Source: Pontibacter ummariensis
Lineage (GTDB): Bacteria > Bacteroidota > Bacteroidia > Cytophagales > Hymenobacteraceae
NCBI RefSeq assembly: GCF_900188175.1
Contig: NZ_FZOQ01000006.1
Location: forward strand, 62,001-126,000
Length of the DNA stretch: 64,000 nucleotides
Reading direction: 5' to 3'
Shown here: positions 35,133-44,181 of the stretch, in pieces
How the letters are laid out: each line of letters starts with the position of its first letter
Position numbering within the stretch: position 1 is the stretch's first letter
Made by a program: the position numbers and the translations under genes
The notes under the pieces: model-generated
The model's database searches: none
What the model saw: only the letters and a program-made list of their open reading frames with translations
What the model was told of the DNA's origin: nothing

Positions 35133-36725
35133 CTAAAAGCCTTCCCAGTCAAAGGCGTGCACGCGTATATCGTTCGTGCGTTTGTCTTTTGTTTCGCGAC
35201 TCTTCTCTAGTTCTGTGCCCCGCTTCGTGTCATACACCCAGGTCTTCTTGCCTCCGCGTCTTACACGGGACGTGTCTTTTATCTCGTCTTCGCCACGCCC
35301 CCCATACACCTCTACTTTTATTCCCCGTTGCACATCCCCGCTTATCTCAAACTCATCTTCCCCAGCCAGTCCGCGCAAAGTGATTAGCTCCGTTTCTGGT
35401 CGGTAAAAAGTGCGCCGGTAGTATACTTTGTCGTCCGATTGTCGGCGCACCACAACCTCGGTCCGCTCATCATCCAGGCGTTTCACCTCAAACTTGTCCT
35501 CCTGGTTTGTGCCAACCACCAGCACTTCCTTCGCCAGTATCTCATAAAATTTGGCCGCCGCTTCATCCAGCATGTCCCGCCGGCTGATCAGGCTGCGCTC
35601 TGTACGCTCGCCGATCAGGTTGTAAACGGAGTCCGGGAATTGGCGCACGGCCCGGTCTATGACCTCATCTGTGAGGGCAACCTGAAGTTCTTTAGCCAGG
35701 GAGTCGAACTGTTGCCGTGTTACCTGCGACAGGGCACGTTTGTCTATGAACTCCGAGTTAACCGTCAGGGCCTTTACGTCATTGATCTCCTTGTCAAAAG
35801 ACTCAAACTTGCGGATTCCCCAGTTGCGGGTAAGCAGCCAGGGGATAATGCCGTCCTGCCCCCGGTAAAAGACATTATCACGGTCTTCGGGGATTGGGCG
35901 GTAAATCTTCTCTCCGTCTTCTTCATATACGGCCCATTCCCACTGCCCCTCATGGCGGTCCCAATCGTTTACCAGGATGTCCAGGAGGCGGGCCTTGGCA
36001 AAAGCTGTTTCGTCTATAAAATGGTCGTTCTCACTAAAGCGGTTCTCAAGTACGGTTCCTGAACCATCAATATCCACAGCGTTTCCAAGCATCGGCGTGA
36101 TGGTGTGCTCGTCATCAAACTTTTCCTCAAGCATGAACAAGTTATCACTGAAGGTATCGGTGTACTCGCCAAAGTCTGTATCGTTGGGGCGTACATACAC
36201 GAGCCGCGGATTGCTATGATAGATCCCTGCTGCTTCCGCTAGCGGGGGAATGACAAAAGCCCCATAGGGGTTAATAGCAGAGATTTGGTCGCGGAGCACA
36301 TTGGTCATAAAGGTTTTCCGCAAGCCTTTTGGTAGCACCTCCCTGGGATCTTTATCAATAGAGCGGAGGGCATAGGTAAAGCCGTCTTTTCCTACCAGTG
36401 TGAGGCTGGTTGTTTGAAAGCCCCCGCCAAGTTCTTCAATCTCCAAGCCTCCTTGCACGGTATCCATATCAAACACGGGTACTTTTACGGGGCTCGCCCA
36501 TATGGGGCGGTTGTGCTGGCCCCAGAACAGGCGATGCAACCATCCGCGCTTGTAGTGCTTGCCCGCTTTTACCACTACGCTGTCTATGCCTTCCGGCGAC
36601 TCTTGCAGTTTAGCATAAACTGTTGGGTCTACCACGGGTGTTTCAGCGAAGAAGTTCTTTCTGGCACAGCCAGTAAAGGTTAGTAAAAGAAGTACAAGTA
36701 TTACTTGCCACGGTTTTATCATCAT
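35133..36725 (-). CDS. Lipoprotein with a kinase-like catalytic loop (DRH motif), unknown function
   Basis: 530 residues. Signal peptide with lipobox TFTGC (C20), so probably outer-membrane attached. The middle carries LVNDWDRHEGQW (D256, R257, H258) followed about 20 residues later by PIPEDRDNVF (D281, D283). This spacing resembles the catalytic and metal motifs of atypical secreted kinases (CotH/FAM20, HipA). An upstream segment, YALRSIDKDP near 118-127, could supply the nucleotide-binding basic residue. Two Gly-Asp rich half-repeats (GLAGEDEFEI, GGRGEDEIKD) lie near residues 452-484. As I recall, longer Bacteroidota relatives continue into an outer-membrane beta-barrel; this one ends just before it. 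Kinase activity is only a hypothesis. Confidence 0.75.
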   Translation of the reverse strand: MMIKPWQVILVLLLLTFTGCARKNFFAETPVVDPTVYAKLQESPEGIDSVVVKAGKHYKRGWLHRLFWGQHNRPIWASPVKVPVFDMDTVQGGLEIEELGGGFQTTSLTLVGKDGFTYALRSIDKDPREVLPKGLRKTFMTNVLRDQISAINPYGAFVIPPLAEAAGIYHSNPRLVYVRPNDTDFGEYTDTFSDNLFMLEEKFDDEHTITPMLGNAVDIDGSGTVLENRFSENDHFIDETAFAKARLLDILVNDWDRHEGQWEWAVYEEDGEKIYRPIPEDRDNVFYRGQDGIIPWLLTRNWGIRKFESFDKEINDVKALTVNSEFIDKRALSQVTRQQFDSLAKELQVALTDEVIDRAVRQFPDSVYNLIGERTERSLISRRDMLDEAAAKFYEILAKEVLVVGTNQEDKFEVKRLDDERTEVVVRRQSDDKVYYRRTFYRPETELITLRGLAGEDEFEISGDVQRGIKVEVYGGRGEDEIKDTSRVRRGGKKTWVYDTKRGTELEKSRETKDKRTNDIRVHAFDWEGF

Positions 36726-36891
36726 GGACGCCTATTCATTTTATTGTTAACACTTCTAACGTAAATCAGGCATTAAGTTTTCAGGCGAAGCGCCCTTGGG
36801 CCTTAGGCAAGGGCCCTCTTTGCTGAGCCGACAGAGAAGAAAGACCTCAGTTCTGAACTGTTTCATAAGCTTTCCTCTTGCCAAAGCGGCA

Positions 36892-38133
36892 TTAGGAAAC
36901 GGCAGGTGCCACCCTGGGGTTTATCTTGGCCCCTAGCAGTGCGACAAAGGCAATGGAGGTACATACAGCCATGATCGCTGCCATAGGAACTGCCGTGCCA
37001 TCATGAAAATAGCTAACCAGACCTGAGGCAACCGCACCCACTACCATCTGCATGCTCCCGATCAGGGCAGAGGCGCTACCGGCATGGGTGGTGAAGGGCT
37101 CCAGTGCCAGGGCCGTAGCATTGGGGAATATAAAGCCCTGCCACACCAGATAACTAAAGATTAGTACCAGCACAGCCGACAGTGGAATCAGCCCAAAGGC
37201 GCTACTCAGGATCAGTAAAAGCCCTGTCAGGAACTGTAGTGTACCGGCTAAAAGGGTAATATCGGCACTGCTCCGCCTTTTTAACAATACCCTGTTAAAC
37301 TGGCTTGCAGCAATCAGGCCAAACGCATTTAGCCCAAACAGCCACCCGTACTGCTGTTCCGTAAAGCCTAGTATCTCCATATACACATAAGGGGAGCCGG
37401 TAATGTAGGCGAACATACCCGCTGAACCAAAGCTGCCGGCTATGGCATAACTCCTAAAGGTTTGATCTTTTAAGACCGTCCAGAACTTTTTTGTGATGTT
37501 GGCAGGGTGTAGCGATATGCTCTTGTCCTCCGGCTTACTCTCGGGCAGGTAGCGCAACACGGCAAAGAATACCAACACGGAGATACCAAAGAGCACGGCA
37601 AAAATAAAGCGCCAGCCCAGAAGCGCCGTTACGTAGCCGCCGATGGTGGGCGCCACGATAGGGGCAACGCCCATCACGAGCAGTAGCGTGGAAAACACAC
37701 GGGCTGTTTCGCTGGGCGGGAAGAGGTCCCGCACCACGGCCCGGCTCGCCACCATGCCCACACAGCCCCCCAAGGCCAGCAGCAGCCTGAGGCCGATAAG
37801 CCAATGAATAGTGGGAGCAAAGGCACAGAATGCCGCCGCAGCCATGTAGAGCAGCAGCCCGAAGAGCAGAGGCCTCCGGCGTCCGAAACGGTCAATTAAA
37901 GGTCCGTAAACCAGTTGCCCCACCGAGATGCCGATAAAGTAACTTGTCAGAGAGAGGCCTACATGGGCAATATCGGTATGCAGGTCAGCGGCAATGGCCG
38001 GGAAGCCTGGCAGGTACATGTCAATGGAGAAAGGGCCAATGGCGGCCAGTGCCCCAAGTATCAAAATGATGACTAATTCTTTATTCTTATTCACTGTTTG
38101 TACTGAATCCTTTTTAATAAAAAATACTCCCAC
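36892..38133 (-). CDS. Bcr/CflA-type MFS drug efflux transporter
   Basis: 413 residues, twelve hydrophobic helices. Bcr/CflA signatures: FSIDMYLPGFPAIA in helix 1, GQLVYGPLIDRFGRRRPLL between helices 2 and 3, and the motif C-like GVAPIVAPTIGGYV. The family exports bicyclomycin, chloramphenicol and other drugs or amino acids across the inner membrane using protons. The start is GTG at 38133; a second GTG at 38094 (MNKNKELVI) would remove 13 residues and is equally plausible. Divergent from the DUF5686 gene. Confidence 0.92.
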   Translation of the reverse strand: MGVFFIKKDSVQTVNKNKELVIILILGALAAIGPFSIDMYLPGFPAIAADLHTDIAHVGLSLTSYFIGISVGQLVYGPLIDRFGRRRPLLFGLLLYMAAAAFCAFAPTIHWLIGLRLLLALGGCVGMVASRAVVRDLFPPSETARVFSTLLLVMGVAPIVAPTIGGYVTALLGWRFIFAVLFGISVLVFFAVLRYLPESKPEDKSISLHPANITKKFWTVLKDQTFRSYAIAGSFGSAGMFAYITGSPYVYMEILGFTEQQYGWLFGLNAFGLIAASQFNRVLLKRRSSADITLLAGTLQFLTGLLLILSSAFGLIPLSAVLVLIFSYLVWQGFIFPNATALALEPFTTHAGSASALIGSMQMVVGAVASGLVSYFHDGTAVPMAAIMAVCTSIAFVALLGAKINPRVAPAVS

Positions 38134-38308
38134 GGAAGGATTTATGATGTTTAAACAATAAACCTGCTCAAAGTGTTCTTGTGGCGAACTGCCGCAGACA
38201 GTTAAAACAAGCCAACACGAACTGGAAAGTACTGAAGCTTAGCTGTAAGGGTTTGCCAAAGTCTGTTTTATTTGGTGAAGGGCAGGTGCTGGAGCCTTTA
38301 CGAAGAAC

Positions 38309-38341
38309 TTGTTTAGAATTTGGAAAAACATTTTACCTTTG
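38309..38341 (+). promoter_or_regulatory. Promoter of the DUF5686 gene
   Basis: TTG (38309-38311), 22-base spacer, TACCTTTG (38334-38341). Predicted transcription start near 38348, only about 16 bases before the TTG start codon. Confidence 0.65.
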
Positions 38342-38363
38342 CGCGCCCTTTCATAATATAGCT

Positions 38364-40850
38364 TTGAGAAAATATTTAACTATTTTACTTTGTTTACTTG
38401 TTGCCAGCGCCACCCAGGCGCAGATTCGCATCACGGGGCAAGTAACAGATGCCGTGACGGGCGAAGCGCTTCCGTTTGTGGGCATCTTTGTAAAGAACAC
38501 GTCGGTAGGTACCTCTACCGACGAAAACGGGGCCTACAATATTCGTCTTTCCGCTGCGCCTGATTCGCTGACAGCCTCTTTTGTAGGTTACTTGTCGCAG
38601 ACCTTGCCCGTGAAGAAAGGCGTGGCAGTGCAGGTCATTGACTTTAAGCTGGGGACAAATGCGCAGAAATTGCAGGAGGTGGTGATTCGCCCCGGCGAGA
38701 ACCCTGCCTGGCCTGTTATGCGCCGGGTCATGGACAACAAAAACGCGAACGATAAGCGCAAGCTGACTGCTTACCAGTATGAGGCCTATACCAAAATGCA
38801 GTTCGACGTGGACAACGTGGGGCAGCAAAAAGGCAAGGGTGTGCTAGGGAAGGCCATTACCTCGCTGGTAGACTCACAAATGTACCTGGCTGGTGAGGAC
38901 GGCAGAAAAGTTCTCCCCTTCTTTATCTCAGAATCTCTCTCCGACTTTTACTATATGCGGGACCCTAAGCGCAGTAAGGAGAACATTAAAGCCACCAAGG
39001 TAACAGGCATTGGCCTGCAGGATGGCACGCTGGTATCGCAGGTGATTGGCAGCAGCTACCAGGACTATAACTTTTACCAGAACTGGGTAAGCGTATTGCA
39101 GAAGAACTTTGTCAGCCCCATCGCGGATGGCTGGAAAGGTTACTATCACTACGAACTAGAGGACAGTACCTTTGTTGGTGAAGACTGGTGCTATGAGCTC
39201 TCCTTCAAGCAGAAACGCCCGCAAGATTTGGCCTTTAACGGCCGCATGTGGATCACTGCAGACAGCTATGCCCTGCGTAAGATCGATGTGACAGTAAGCA
39301 AATCGGCTAACATCAACTTTGTGGAGAGCATCGCCCTGCAGCAGGAGTTGTTGCCAGTAGGAGAAAGTGCCTGGATGCCCTCCAAGACAGACGTGAGGAT
39401 CAAGATCGTAGGGCTGACCCCAAAGCGGCCGGGGATACTGGCAAAGGTGCATACATCTTATAAAGATGTTACCGTAAACCAGCCCCAGCAGTCCGACTTT
39501 TTCGATAAGCCGGTAGAGCTGATGGCAGGGGCCGGCAAGCAGACAGATACCTTCTGGGAGGAGCGCCGTCATGATACCCTGAGTGTGGCGGACCAGCAGG
39601 TATACGCTACCATCAACGCGATCCGTGAAACACCCAAAGTGCAGCGCTTTACCAACATGGCCATGGTATTAGGAACGGGCTATAAGAGCTTGGGTAGTGT
39701 AAGTTGGGGGCCCTGGCCTTATACCTATGCTAATAATAACGTGGAAGGACACCGCTTTCAGGTAGGCGGCAAAACGAACATAAATTTTAGCGATAAGCTG
39801 GAGTTGCGGGGCTATGCCGCCTACGGCACCGAAGACCGGGAAACCAAGTATAGCGTGGGAGGGCGCTACATCCTGAGCCGTAAGCGTTGGAGCGAAGTAG
39901 GCCTGAAGTACCAGGAGGACCTGCAGCAGGTGGGACTGATGTCAGAGAAGCTGGAAGCAAGTCCTTTTTTCATGGGTTTCTCCCGTTTCGGTGAGTTGCG
40001 CCGTCCTATTATGGTGCGGGAAATGAGTTTGTACCTACAGCGTGACCTGCTACGAGGTGTGACAGAGCGTGTTGGCTTGCGTACTCGGCATTTCGATCCG
40101 CAGTATGATTTTGCATACTATGCAGAGGGTGTCGGGCAGCCAGAGAAAGTGGCTAGCTCCTTTACAGCCACTGAGCTTAGCTTTATGACGCGCTTTGCAA
40201 ATAACGAAGTATTTGTAGAGAACGATAACGAGCGCATCAGCTTGGGTAGCGGCAGCTGGCCTGTGATGAACCTGAAGTACACCCTTGGCCTTAACAACAC
40301 CCTGGGAGCAACCGTGAACTACCAGAGGGTAGACCTGGGCGTGGAGCAGGAGTTTGTGATGGGGCGCCTGGGCAACGCCCTTTACAGGCTGGAAGCGGGT
40401 AAGATTTTTTCTCCGGTGCCTTACCCACTGCTGGAGGTACATACCGGTAACGAAACGCCTTTTTACTATGAAGCTACTTACAACCTGATGGACTACTTTG
40501 AGTTTGCCAGTGATACCTACGCTTCCCTGCATTACGAGCAGTATTTCGAGGGCCTGTTGTTTAACCGACTGCCCCTTATTAAAAAGCTGAAGTGGCGTGT
40601 ACTGGCCAGCGGAAACATCCTCTACGGTAGCCTGAGCCAAAGCAACCTGGATCTGATGCCGGAAGTAACTCCTTCGGGTGCTCCACAGGAAACGTTTAAG
40701 GCATTGGGTAACACGCCTTATGTGGAAGTGGGTTACGGGATCGAGAACATTTTTAAGGTGCTACGCGTGGATGCCTTCCATAGGTTAACCTATTTGGATG
40801 AGGGAGCCAGAAAGTTCGGACTGAAAGCCTCCGTGCAGTTTAAACTGTAA
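38364..40850 (+). CDS. DUF5686 outer-membrane protein with carboxypeptidase-regulatory domain
   Basis: 828 residues from a TTG start at 38364, which gives an ideal signal peptide (MRKYLTILLCLLVASATQAQ). Earlier in-frame starts (GTG at 38181) precede the promoter at 38309-38341. Residues about 21-105 form a CarboxypepD_reg-like beta-sandwich (RITGQVTDAVTGEALPFVGIF). The rest is DUF5686, ending in a long series of amphipathic strands and the C-terminal FGLKASVQFKL, typical of an outer-membrane barrel. The layout resembles TonB-dependent receptors without a plug. Substrate unknown; such proteins are abundant in Bacteroidota envelopes. Confidence 0.9.
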   Translation: MRKYLTILLCLLVASATQAQIRITGQVTDAVTGEALPFVGIFVKNTSVGTSTDENGAYNIRLSAAPDSLTASFVGYLSQTLPVKKGVAVQVIDFKLGTNAQKLQEVVIRPGENPAWPVMRRVMDNKNANDKRKLTAYQYEAYTKMQFDVDNVGQQKGKGVLGKAITSLVDSQMYLAGEDGRKVLPFFISESLSDFYYMRDPKRSKENIKATKVTGIGLQDGTLVSQVIGSSYQDYNFYQNWVSVLQKNFVSPIADGWKGYYHYELEDSTFVGEDWCYELSFKQKRPQDLAFNGRMWITADSYALRKIDVTVSKSANINFVESIALQQELLPVGESAWMPSKTDVRIKIVGLTPKRPGILAKVHTSYKDVTVNQPQQSDFFDKPVELMAGAGKQTDTFWEERRHDTLSVADQQVYATINAIRETPKVQRFTNMAMVLGTGYKSLGSVSWGPWPYTYANNNVEGHRFQVGGKTNINFSDKLELRGYAAYGTEDRETKYSVGGRYILSRKRWSEVGLKYQEDLQQVGLMSEKLEASPFFMGFSRFGELRRPIMVREMSLYLQRDLLRGVTERVGLRTRHFDPQYDFAYYAEGVGQPEKVASSFTATELSFMTRFANNEVFVENDNERISLGSGSWPVMNLKYTLGLNNTLGATVNYQRVDLGVEQEFVMGRLGNALYRLEAGKIFSPVPYPLLEVHTGNETPFYYEATYNLMDYFEFASDTYASLHYEQYFEGLLFNRLPLIKKLKWRVLASGNILYGSLSQSNLDLMPEVTPSGAPQETFKALGNTPYVEVGYGIENIFKVLRVDAFHRLTYLDEGARKFGLKASVQFKL

Positions 40851-40866
40851 AGAAAGCTCGTAAAAT

Positions 40867-40906
40867 AAAGGAAAGGGCCTGCTAACTATAGCAGGCCCTT
40901 TCCTTT
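40867..40906 (+). terminator. Terminator of the DUF5686 gene
   Basis: 16-base arms (40867-40882, 40891-40906) with an 8-base loop, then a T-rich end. Confidence 0.88.
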
Positions 40907-40931
40907 TAAGGCAGGTAAATTGCTTGGGAAG

Positions 40932-41096
40932 CTATTCTGTTGTTGCCATTCTCCGGAAACTTGGTACAGGCAACTTATAATCAGCATACTGTTCTGTTAT
41001 AGGCACCGCCGGGATAAGCCTCTCCCAGCCAAGTTTCTGCTGCCATACCCAATCATAGGAGTTGTGCGGTTGCAAGCTTTTTACGGTATGGTACAT
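40932..41096 (-). CDS. Possible small protein or 3' gene remnant
   Basis: 54 residues from the ATG at 41096. The frame is open upstream to about 41187 without another ATG, so about 85 codons in all. Composition looks coding (NSYDWVWQQKLGWERLIP, YADYKLPVPSF), unlike a random frame, with four Trp in a short stretch. It begins immediately downstream of the OmpA terminator and has no visible promoter, so it may be the tail of a decayed gene. No family recognised. Confidence 0.35.
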   Translation of the reverse strand: MYHTVKSLQPHNSYDWVWQQKLGWERLIPAVPITEQYADYKLPVPSFRRMATTE

Positions 41097-41158
41097 CTTG
41101 GAAAATATTGCCTCGGCTGTTTCATCTTTGAAGACGAATATAGCGCCAGATAAGCCTT

Positions 41159-41194
41159 TAAAAAAAAGAGGGCCTACCTGCTACAGGTAGGCCC
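41159..41194 (-). terminator. Intrinsic terminator of the OmpA-family gene
   Basis: 11-base perfect arms (41170-41180, 41184-41194), 3-base loop, and eight T on the minus strand. Confidence 0.9.
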
Positions 41195-41241
41195 ATGGGA
41201 GTACAGTATATTTTGTAAGAGGAACAATGTGCAACAAAGGG

Positions 41242-42456
41242 TCACAGCTTCACGAACTCGACTCTTCTGTTGTTGGCCTTTGCCTCTTTGGTGTTGTTAT
41301 TGTCCATGGGTTTCGACTCGCCCCAGCCCTTGGCAGTCAGTCGGTCATCTTTAATGCCCTGCCCAACCAGGTAGCTCCGCACGGCTTCTGCCCGCTGCTG
41401 GCTAAGCTTGATGTTGCTGTCCTCCTCGCCATCACTGTCGGTATGGCCCTCTATGCTGAACTTAAGCGTTGGCTGCTCTTGCAACAGCTGCACAATACTG
41501 TTCAGGGTGCCAACTGACTCCGGACGAATATTAGCCTTGTTCACGTCGAACTTAATGCCGTAGGTCACAAATTTTCCATCTGCCATTATCTGGTCGTACA
41601 GCTTCTTGCCGCCTTCTGCTATCATTACGTTCTTCACCATGGTGTTGGCGTCTATGCGTTTGTCAATCTTTATCCGCAGGTCGCTGGGTTTGCCGTTTAC
41701 GTTGGGTATGTTGATCAGGCGCTGCTGGTCGAGGTACACCTTCATGCTACGCTTGTTAAAGGAAATAGCCACGTGTCGCCACTGCCCCTGTATGCCAGCA
41801 GCCTTTAGTTCCGTCGATTCGGACCCATAGTCCTTAAACCGTACACCATTAGCCCTTACATCAATCGGGTCCCACAGGTCGCCATGGATTTCCTGTTTGT
41901 AGTACTTACCGTCAGGAATAAGGTATATATAGTAGCCTACATTCGAATTATCACTGTCAAAGAAGAGGTCCATTTCGATGGTAAAGGTTTCCGGCAGCCA
42001 GGCGTCCCCCTCCATTAATGGCGTGATGTCTGTCTGGCTTTGTACCAGGTTAATCACTGGCTCTCCTTCGAACATAGCAATTTCGGCATTGCCGCTCAGC
42101 AAGTCCCACCGTGAGGGAAACTCTCCGTTTTCCTCCCCTGCCAGGTTGTCTGCGAACATGACCTTGTCGCCAGCCACGAAATCATATTTCGTCCAGGCTT
42201 TGATGTCTCCTGTTTTAGCAGCATTGCCTGCTTTATCCGCGGTAGCAACTTCACTACCCACCCCGTTGCCGTCCTTTTTGGTGTTGGTTTTCTTAGGACC
42301 CTCCAAAGCATCATCAATGGATTTGTCAATCTGTTGGTCTACCTTCTGGTTCAGCTTGTTTTGAATTTTCTTACCAACATTAAACTGGGCTTGTGCGGGA
42401 AGGAGGGTAAGGGCTAAGAGCCCTGCACAGCAAGCGGTTATAATAGTCTTTTTCAT
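41242..42456 (-). CDS. OmpA-family protein with LamG-like N-terminal domain
   Basis: 404 residues. Signal peptide ending PAQAQ (about residue 24), then a Lys/Asp-rich linker (25-85) and a central jelly-roll region: FTIEMDLFFDSDNSNVGYY, WRHVAISFNKRSMKVYLDQQRL looks like a concanavalin/LamG fold (given as landmarks). Residues 295-404 are an OmpA C-terminal peptidoglycan-binding domain with GHTDSDG and the closing NNRRVEF. It should link the outer membrane or a surface ligand to the cell wall. Monocistronic; its upstream region (42457-42631) is very AT-rich. Confidence 0.9.
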   Translation of the reverse strand: MKKTIITACCAGLLALTLLPAQAQFNVGKKIQNKLNQKVDQQIDKSIDDALEGPKKTNTKKDGNGVGSEVATADKAGNAAKTGDIKAWTKYDFVAGDKVMFADNLAGEENGEFPSRWDLLSGNAEIAMFEGEPVINLVQSQTDITPLMEGDAWLPETFTIEMDLFFDSDNSNVGYYIYLIPDGKYYKQEIHGDLWDPIDVRANGVRFKDYGSESTELKAAGIQGQWRHVAISFNKRSMKVYLDQQRLINIPNVNGKPSDLRIKIDKRIDANTMVKNVMIAEGGKKLYDQIMADGKFVTYGIKFDVNKANIRPESVGTLNSIVQLLQEQPTLKFSIEGHTDSDGEEDSNIKLSQQRAEAVRSYLVGQGIKDDRLTAKGWGESKPMDNNNTKEAKANNRRVEFVKL

Positions 42457-42631
42457 AAGAACAAGTGGCTTAAGACAGACTACAAGCTATAAATACTAGA
42501 AATTATATCATAAATAATATAATTAAAATTAGTAAAAGTAAGTTTTTACTGGGTAGTGGGATAAAAGTAGAAGATGAAGAAGCTAGTCTTCGGGAAAGAG
42601 AGAAGCTCCTGACATGAAGCTACCCGAAAGC

Positions 42632-44167
42632 CTAAAGAGCAGGAGAGAGGGACAGGGTTGGTACCATCTTTCCCTGTGCTAATTGTAAGATACGGGTTAC
42701 GGCTTCAGGCAATTCTTCCTGGTAGTGCGTTACATAAATAAGGGTAATCCGGCTTAGGCGGCAGATGGTATTGAGCACTTGCTTTAACTCTTGCTGCTGG
42801 GCTTGGTCCAGCCCCTGGCAGGGCTCGTCCAGAATGAGCAGGGGCGGGTGCTTAATCAGGGCGCGCGCCAGCAGGCAAAGCCTTTGGGCACTGGCAGAAG
42901 CCTGTTTAAACTGCTTTTGTGCCAAGGCTTCAATTCTAAAGAGGCGCATCCAATGTAAGGCAAACGCCGCCTTCTTAGGCTCGCTTTTACGGGTGAGCCC
43001 CAGTGTATCATAAAAGCCTGACTCCACTACTTCCAGACAGGTGCTGTTGTACGGGAAGTATTGCTGCAGTTCCGGCGATACAAAGCCAATGTTCCGCTTA
43101 ATGTCCCAGATGGTTTCGCCGCTGCCTCTTTTCCTGTCGAAAAGCACTAAGCGTTGCGCAAAAGCCTGTGGGTTATCTCCGTTGATCAGGCTGAGCAGCG
43201 TGGTTTTACCAGCTCCATTATGGCCTAACAGGGCCCAGCGCTCCCCCTGCTGGATATGCCAGTCAACTTCGTCCAACACCTGTTTATCGCCGTAGCGGAT
43301 CGATACTTCGTCCATCTTCACGATCGTGTCGAAGCTAGGAGAAGTATGCACGGCAAGCAAGGCCTGCAATTCCTTTTCATCCAGAGAGGGGCTAGCAATG
43401 GACTCCCTGGTCTTTGGCTGGTAAGCGTTTTTTGGTACTGCTTTGATGATCTTCCCTTGTCGCAATTCTGCTACGTGGGTGATGGCTTCCGGTATTTCTG
43501 TGGGAGTAGTGGCCATGATGACCGTGATGCCGGATGCGGTGATTTCCCGAATGATGCCGTTAAATTCTTCCCGTGTCTGTATGTCCAGGCCGGTGAGGGG
43601 CGCGTCTAACAGGAGCAGGAGTGGGTTCTTGAGCAGGGCTGCGGCAATTAGCAGTCTTTTGGTTTCTCCATTCGATAGCTTAATAAGCTCCTTGTTGAGC
43701 AATGGCGCCAGCTTTAAGGTCTGTACTACCTTTTCATAAGTCCAATGTTGTTCTAAAGCTGTAGCAGGCATCACCGCCTGTAAGTATGCCGTTACTGTCG
43801 GTGCATCCCCTGCATCAGCGGCATGATAGCGCTGCTGGTAATAAAACTCAGTATTGTTAGACGAGAGGTTACGGAAGTTGTGGCGCTGCTGCACGTGTGC
43901 CAGGAAGTCCCGGTGCGTGAGCGGTACATTTTTCGATAGCTGCTCTTTTGCAAAATCCTGAAAATAGAAGTGCTTTATGCTACCATTTACCACCAGGGAG
44001 TTACCTGCGATAGCTTGGAGTAGGCTGCTTTTGCCAGAACCGCTTTCACCTACAAGGGCCCAGTGCTCCCCCTTATTCACCTGAAAGTTCAGGTTTTGGA
44101 ACAGCACCTGGCGCAGGTGTCGGACGGTAATATTCTGAAGCGAAAGAAAAGGTTTTGTGGCAGGCAT
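42632..44167 (-). CDS. Tandem ABC ATPase, ModF/PhrA-like
   Basis: 511 residues with two ABC domains and no membrane segments. Domain 1 has Walker A GESGSGKSS and LLLLDAPLTGLD with an LSNGE signature; domain 2 has Walker A GHNGAGKTT and LLILDEPCQGLD. Domain 2's signature is degenerate (QASASAQRL). Two fused cytosolic ABC domains without a permease resemble ModF (PhrA), whose role in molybdate uptake or DNA repair is unproven. Its start follows ilvA by only 14 bases, so it is the last gene of the ilv transcript. Whether it has a part in amino-acid metabolism is unknown. Confidence 0.85.
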   Translation of the reverse strand: MPATKPFLSLQNITVRHLRQVLFQNLNFQVNKGEHWALVGESGSGKSSLLQAIAGNSLVVNGSIKHFYFQDFAKEQLSKNVPLTHRDFLAHVQQRHNFRNLSSNNTEFYYQQRYHAADAGDAPTVTAYLQAVMPATALEQHWTYEKVVQTLKLAPLLNKELIKLSNGETKRLLIAAALLKNPLLLLLDAPLTGLDIQTREEFNGIIREITASGITVIMATTPTEIPEAITHVAELRQGKIIKAVPKNAYQPKTRESIASPSLDEKELQALLAVHTSPSFDTIVKMDEVSIRYGDKQVLDEVDWHIQQGERWALLGHNGAGKTTLLSLINGDNPQAFAQRLVLFDRKRGSGETIWDIKRNIGFVSPELQQYFPYNSTCLEVVESGFYDTLGLTRKSEPKKAAFALHWMRLFRIEALAQKQFKQASASAQRLCLLARALIKHPPLLILDEPCQGLDQAQQQELKQVLNTICRLSRITLIYVTHYQEELPEAVTRILQLAQGKMVPTLSLSPAL

Positions 44168-44181
44168 TAGGGATCTGTGCT

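Noticed and set aside
34985..35383. Plus-strand open frame of about 130 codons
   Set aside because: It overlaps the lipoprotein gene antisense, is rich in Arg/Ser/Pro in the manner of shadow frames, and has no family features.
40920..41153. Plus-strand frame of 77 codons after the DUF5686 terminator
   Set aside because: Cys/aromatic-rich composition without structure; the minus strand of the same stretch looks more protein-like.
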